A stretch of DNA of 64,000 nucleotides from Salticus scenicus (lineage: Eukaryota; Arthropoda; Arachnida; Araneae; Salticidae), in NCBI GenBank assembly GCA_963930645.1, contig OZ005652.1, positions 350,014,602-350,078,601 on the forward strand, written 5' to 3'. Of this stretch, positions 58,622 to 64,000 are shown piece after piece. Within the stretch, counting starts at the first letter, position 1; each line of letters opens with the position of its first letter. The notes beneath the pieces were generated by a model. That model made no database searches and was not told the origin of the DNA. It was given only the letters and a program-made list of their open reading frames with translations. Position numbers and translations under genes: made by a program.

Positions 58622-60619
58622 ATATGAAATTCTCTTACCCTGCATTTTGATACGATATATTGTAGATTAAAGGGCAAGATAAAATTACTGCTTATAAACC
58701 TACGTTAAAAAGAATCCAAGGTAGGTTACAGGCCAGAGCCAGAGGGCCATGGGATACTAATTTAGAGCATCCTAATTTGTGGGGCACCAAATCTATAAAT
58801 AAAATTTTAAAATTTGCCACTACTTTTGTGTACTATAGAAAAATGTAAGTGTAATTACACATTTTTTAATGTAAGAGAAATGGTAAAGGAAAAATAACTT
58901 TTTTAACTCTTGTTTATATTATTATCTAGATTTCATTAGCATGGATGTCTTTTTTGGCCCACACTTTTGGCATGAGGATATTTTGCTAACTCTGGGAAAT
59001 TATTCTTTGCCATAGGATAAGAAATAAGCATAGACATCTCCCCCTTTTAGGATACAGGGACGAAAGAATGAACTTTATGTGTTTTTTAAAGAATTTGCGT
59101 TTTTCAGAATTGTTATTTAAGTTTGGAAATGTACCACGTTGCTTGCTGTATGTATGAAAACATGAAAACTCAAAAATGCAGTACTTAAATCCCATTTATT
59201 CAGGTTGCAATGTTATTACGGATATAAATCCATCTTAATTCTATCACTGTATATTTAAACTATTATAGATGAATCCGACATTTTGTCCAAGTATTCCTCA
59301 GTTTTATTTTTCTCAGATTACATTAAAAAATATATTTTTGAGTGATGCATAATAATTTAGATCTATTTATATCATTCGAAATATCTATTAATTATAAAAT
59401 ACAGTATATAACAAATAGAAAAAGAAATATTTAACTGTATTTGCATGGGGGGGGGGGGGTAACATATAAAGATGTCCCCAGGCCCTCCAAAAGTCATAGT
59501 CGGGCTCTAGGTATAGGAAATGTTTCATATGATAAATAATTCTGTAACGGAGACTACCGCTTTCTCAACCTCCCTTTTCAATATAGTACCTACATATATG
59601 TAGAATTCAAAGCTGTTATAAAATTAAAAATATATGTCAAATTATTTTCGCTCGCACCACTCATTTAAACTTATCAGTCTTTACCAAAATTTCAACATTA
59701 TAAGAGCCACAAAATACTACAGTTGAATAGCCTGCAATTATATGTTTTAAGTTACACTGATAACAGACATACGAGAAAATCAACCGTTGGAATCCTGAAT
59801 TTACTATTCAGGGAGCTTCGAAACGTGTAATTGTGTATATATATATATGTAAAAAAAAAAAAAAAAACTGAAAAATTAAAAATATACTTTAATTACTGTA
59901 TGAGTATGAGGAATTAATTATTATTATTTTTTTTTCAGTTTTTCTGGATATGGTATACTATAATAAAGCACTTTTAGCAATTACACTTAATAAAAAAGAA
60001 TTTTTTCGCTTAATTATTGGTAGTACTGCATGCTTTCTGTAAATAACGTACACACCACTTTGTATATTTAAATATTGCATTACATTAATAACATACAGCG
60101 CAACTTGAAATCCAATTTCAATCATTTTCAAGTATATAGTCCCACTGTCCCTCTATATTCTGGTACTTTTTGGTAGCTCTGTAAACGAATAGTGAATGAT
60201 TTTTATATCATATTTCACACAGAACTTGCTTTTATTCATATAAAAATTATATGTTCATTTGATTTGGTTCAGCTAAGAAAATAGATGTTAAACTGCACCT
60301 ACCACAAATTTCGCCGATGGAAGTAATGTACTTGAACTCTCTTGGATATCCCTTAACTCGAATCGTTTGCTTGATCTCAACGAAAAATTTAGTGTAGTAT
60401 TCCTATATGATATAGATTTAGAATACAAAGTTTGGAATTACTGCTACTATTTGTTTATGAGATATGCTGATACACACACACACACACAGACCAACTTCTA
60501 AAAACCTGATTTTTGGATTCAAAGGATCTCAAAACGTGTAAGTATAACAAAAATTCAATTTAGAAATTTGACATAAATGAATACTTTCCCTACGATAAAT
60601 ATGGGTAATAGAAAGTAAA
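58622..60619 (+). mobile_element. Family A element, copy A5, with nested insert
   Basis: It starts 'aaATTCTCTTACCCT' (inverted-repeat remnant, 58630-58644) and ends '...TATGGGTAATAGAAAGT' (to about 60617). Landmarks at the end are 'gctactatttg', a CA tract (60473-60488) and 'aatactttccctacgat', so the terminal hairpin survives in mutated form. Without the insert at 58730-59507 it is about 1.2 kb. The 3' module (59930-60300) is shared with copies A1, A3 and A6. Confidence 0.7.
58730..59507. mobile_element. hAT-like insert in copy A5, ~778 bp
   Basis: The family A sequence is interrupted at 'aaggtaggtt' (58719-58728) and resumes at 'taggaaatg' (59513). Flanking TAGGTTAC (58723-58730) and TAGGTATA (59508-59515) look like a mutated 8 bp duplication. 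The ends CAGGCCAGAGCC and, reversed, GAGCCCGAC...GGAGGGCC are imperfect inverted repeats. The interior is AT-rich with a G run (59447-59459) and no transposase; the 69-residue minus frame at 58986-59195 is not supported. Confidence 0.45.
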
Positions 60620-60635
60620 ATTATCTGGTGCGATG

Positions 60636-61560
60636 CGTACACAACTTTCTCTTACCCAGCATTTCAGTATTATAAAGATATATTGCATATTAAGAGGTAA
60701 GATAACGAGGATCGTATATAAACCTTGTTAAAAATAATTAAAACTAAGTGTAGAAACAGTTTTATTTGACGAATAATTCTGTGACCTCGGGAAACCTCTC
60801 CCCTCAACTCCCCTTTTGAATATAGTACCTGCAATAATATAGAATTCAAGGCTTGTCAGTGTATGTGTGTGTATGTATGTATGTACAAAATCTCCTGGCT
60901 GTCATATCCCCAAAACTAATAAAGATAGAACTACGAAACTTCAGAATTGAGGCAGGTCTGGTTTAATAAATTTAAAAGATTATTAAACCAGATTTTTCAG
61001 ACAATTTTCACTCGCACCAGTCTTTAAGACTTACCCATCTCGATCAAACTTTTCAAGTAGCAACATTATATAAACTTCAAAACATCAAAACACTACATTT
61101 GAATTCCCTGATAATATTATATGGCTTTAAGTTACGCTGATAACAGATATACACAAAGATCAACCGTTAAAAACTTGATTTTAATTTTCAGGGAACATTA
61201 AAACGCATAATTATATAAAAAAACAAGCAGTGTAAATTTAACTTAAAAATACTTTATTTAACGTATGTGTATAAGGAATTAATCTTCATTTCTGAGCAGT
61301 TTTTCTGAACGCGGTGAAATATAATAAAGCACTTCCACCAAATACATTTAACAGAAAAAAAAAAAATGTTTGCGCTTAATTATTGGCAATCCTGTGAGTG
61401 TTCTATAAATTATGCACACACCACGTTGCGTACTTAAATATAGTCTTACTATAATGACACAGCACACCCTGAAAAGCATTTCCAGTAATTTCCACGTGTA
61501 GTCCCGCTGTATTGCATACTTATGATTGTAGATATATAATCAAAGATTATTACATAAAAG
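60636..61560 (+). mobile_element. Family A element, copy A6 (3' truncated)
   Basis: The leader 'gcgtacacaa' and ACTTTCTCTTACCCA (60649-60663) start 18-30 bases after copy A5 ends, giving a head-to-tail pair. Landmarks follow in order to the 'cacgtgtagtcccgctgtatt' module near 61495, after which the family sequence stops; the microsatellite and 3' hairpin are absent. A TGTA/TATG tract at 60860-60885 lies in the first half. Confidence 0.65.
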
Positions 61561-62294
61561 TCGGGATTAATACCAGGTGTTTACTGATATTGGATAAATA
61601 GTTGTTTCCACCAATAACGAGAAAAAAGGAATAAAATTTAAGGAAATAAAAGAGGAAAACTAATCATAGCAGACATGACAACCATGACAGATATAATAAA
61701 TATGACAGACATGACAGTCTTAAAACTTATAATGTTTAGTCAATTTTCTGTTTTGATTTTCACTTTTCGTCGTAAAGTATTCCTTGTGATGTACAAAAAG
61801 ACAAAATGTATTGTTACGTATTTCACGTTAATAGATATTGTTTAAATAATTTAAAAAAAAAAATTATTTTTTGTGACAGACATGACAGGAAATTAACATA
61901 ATAGCATCTAACACATTAATATAAAAAGATATATAGGTTTATAAAAATAATTGTGGCATTTAAAAAAAAAGGAACAGTCAATAATTTTCTTTTACTGCTT
62001 CATCTGACATAAATGTTTGGATCTGATTTGATATTTTGTTTCAGAGCATGTGTAGTAGAAAGAAATCGATTGTAAAAGTTATTTTTTTTATATTATACAA
62101 CCCAGATTCAAAATAATAGAACAAAAGTATTTTCTAAACAAAATTTGGCAATGCATCGTGTAAAACGAACGTATGTAAATTAAAAATGTTACTCAGGAAT
62201 TGGCAAAACAATTTTCAACAACTATATAGACATTATTTTAATAATTTAAGGGTCTGTAACACATTTAAAAATTATGTTGACATTTTATATGAGT
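61561..62294. other. AT-rich intergenic with 'gacagacat' repeats
   Basis: Short direct repeats of 'gacagacatgacag' occur at 61670-61715 and 61877-61890. No gene. Confidence 0.5.
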
Positions 62295-62791
62295 CACAAA
62301 ATAAAATTTAAGTAAAAAATCATTTTTTAAAATTAGAAGCTTTTTATTGTGAAGCCCTAAAAACCAAAAAATAAAATTTATTCTGGCAAAGACATGCTAC
62401 AAAGAAATGAAGGTTTCAACACTAAGAAAATTTTAGAGAAAAATATAGGTACTTTCCTTTTGCAAGAGATGAAAATTTTTTAATGTTCAAAATATTTTAA
62501 AAAGATTTCGAGACCAATATTCTTAGTTATTAGTTTTTGTATAATCGTTCGTTAGGCCAGAAATTTCAAATGTCTCGAAAGCTGTTTAAAATATTTTGAA
62601 CATTAAAAAATTTTCATGTCTTGCAGAAGGAAAGTACCTATATTTTTCTCTAAAATTTTCTTAGTGTTGAAACCTTCATTTCTTTGTAGCATGTCTTTGC
62701 CAGAATAAATTTTATTTTTTGCTTTTTAGGGCTTCACAATAAAAAGCTTCTAATTTTAAAAAATGATATTTTACTTAAATTTTATTTTGTG
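62295..62791. repeat. Long inverted repeat: 220 bp arms, 57 bp spacer
   Basis: 62295-62514 is the reverse complement of 62572-62791. By eye I count six mismatches and no indels, about 97% identity. A transcript through it on either strand would fold into one long hairpin. The right arm is the body of the SINE-like unit that continues downstream, so the left arm is an inverted partial copy of the same unit. Confidence 0.9.
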
Positions 62792-64000
62792 CTTTTTAGT
62801 TACAAAAAGGAAAACGCTTCTTAAAAAAAACTAATTAAAACTTCTTAGGATATTTTGTAGACAACGAAAGATTGTCTTTTATCAATTGACATTTTTTTTC
62901 GATTATTTATCTGGAAATAAAATACTGTATCGTCTTTCGAGGACCGAATCCAGAACCATCGAGTTATCAGCATGACGCTCTAACCAAATGTCTAACTGTC
63001 AATAAAAATCATAGAACATTCTAGAGAAATCTCACAAATACTTATACAAAAGGAATATTGTTCTCGAGTGTTTTTTTAAATATTTCGAATATTTGAAATT
63101 TCTCATCTTTTACAAAAGTGAAATGTCTATATTTTTCTTTAAAATTTTCTTGTTGTTGAAACTTTGATGATTTTATAGCATGTCTCTGCAAGAATAAATT
63201 TTTATTTTAGGCTTTTTAGGGCTCCATAATAATAAAAAACTTTCAGTGTTATTTTTATTTATATTTTTACTAAAATTTTTAATTTGTGCGTTTTAGTAAC
63301 TCAAAAATCAGCTTCTTTAAAAATTCCTTAGGATGATGTGTAGACAATGAAATATTTTCTCTTAGCAATTGACATCGTTTCTATTAATTATCTGCAAAAA
63401 AGCAACACATCGGCTTGCGAGGATCGAACCCACGAACATCGTGTTATCACCATGACGCTCTAACCAAATGCGCTAGCGAGGACGAAAAAGGTTGTTTAAA
63501 TTTATATTAACGTGGAAGCGCCTTCTTCGAGAATGATACAAAGACAAGTTGACAAAAATCCAATTTCAATAAAATGCTTCTAAAAGAATATGTTTATATA
63601 TTTAACCTTTTATGTTGTGCTTTTTAATATCTAAAAAAAGTTTCTTAAAAAAAAACTTTTCAAACATTCTTAGAATATTGCGTAGACAATGAAAAATTTT
63701 CTTTGATCAATTGACACATTTTCTATTAATTATCTGCAAAATTTAACGCATCGATCCTTCGGGGATTGAACTCACCACCATCACAGTAGCAACTTCACGC
63801 TCTGACCAACTGAGCCAACGAGCGACTATAAGAACTTCTGACATTTACTTTAAAGTTGTTATGTCATATTTATTAGCGTTACATGAAGACGCGATAACGA
63901 AATCCAGTTTCAATAAAAAGCTTCTAAAAATTTTATTTATTTATTCATTTTTATTTAAATTTTTATTTTGTGCTTTTTAGTAAGTAGATAAAAAGCCATT
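62565..64000 (-). repeat. Tandem tRNA-derived SINE-like units (three heads, fourth body)
   Basis: On the minus strand each unit is a tRNA-like head followed by an AT-rich body. Heads lie at about 62930-63000, 63410-63482 and 63745-63826. The first two contain GGTTAGAGCGTCATG (box A side) and box B-like stretches (GTTCGATCC in the second), with a 7-base loop carrying GAT, so a tRNA-Ile-like origin fits. The third is more diverged. Bodies share 'ttgtctacacaatattctaag'-type sequence, 'gccctaaaaagc' and 'aagcttctaa'. A fourth body begins at about 63880 and runs off the window. Unit spacing varies (about 480 and 340 bp). The heads have broken acceptor stems, so they are not functional tRNAs. Confidence 0.7.

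Noticed and set aside
63410..63482. Functional tRNA-Ile gene on the minus strand
   Set aside because: The box A/B-like sequences and anticodon loop are visible but the acceptor stem does not pair, the anticodon stem has a mismatch, and the unit is repeated with a SINE-like body.

Overview
This window looks like gene-poor, repeat-dominated DNA from an animal nuclear genome, most likely an arthropod and possibly an arachnid; the lineage is inferred only from the kinds of transposons present. Composition is strongly AT-rich, with many (TA)n, (AAAT)n, (GA)n and (CAGA)n tracts and more than ten uninterrupted A or T runs of 20 bases or longer. I found no intact host protein-coding gene, rRNA or functional tRNA. 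Nearly all open reading frames are under 140 codons, and most are chance frames in low-complexity or repeat DNA.

Layout: 1-780 holds a reversed copy of an interspersed element (family A). 1200-3900 is a tandem array whose later part has a ~320 bp unit. 4000-6770 carries several short inverted-repeat (MITE-like) elements and a hAT-like end. 8170-12200 holds a minisatellite, a ~600 bp duplication and a ~2.2 kb complex repeat. 14200-17600 is degenerate tandem repeats and microsatellites. 18536-19345 is an inverted-repeat element with a small palindrome inside. 22190-25450 is a decayed Jockey-like LINE with recognisable endonuclease and reverse transcriptase, next to an antisense fragment of a second LINE (25862-26430) whose presumed 3' UTR holds a 213 bp Tc1/mariner-type MITE.

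From 27.7 to 45.5 kb and again at 58.6-61.5 kb the window is filled by three related non-autonomous families, here called A, B and C. They share one architecture: a 5' leader, a perfect 13-15 bp inverted repeat beginning ACTTTC, an internal microsatellite, and a 3' terminal hairpin whose arms match the family's own inverted repeat. Some copies sit head-to-tail. This resembles Helentron-type (HINE/DINE-like) elements and is the best candidate for an undescribed system here. hAT-like elements are nested in copies of families C and A. A Tc1-type inverted-repeat pair encloses a ~165 bp satellite instead of a transposase (40888-42396).

47.2-48.5 kb is a ~67 bp minisatellite containing a palindrome. 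51158-52755 is a sharply bounded DNA transposon with 31 bp inverted repeats, seven copies of a subterminal motif and a decayed, internally deleted protein on the minus strand. 53077-53985 is a broken Tc/mariner-like transposase pseudogene. 55529-55687 encodes the N-terminal half of a THAP zinc finger. The window ends in a near-perfect 220 bp inverted repeat and a tandem series of tRNA-derived SINE-like units.

LIMITS: repeats were aligned by eye. Boundaries without a stated terminal repeat are good to about 20-50 bp. Family names are inferences.
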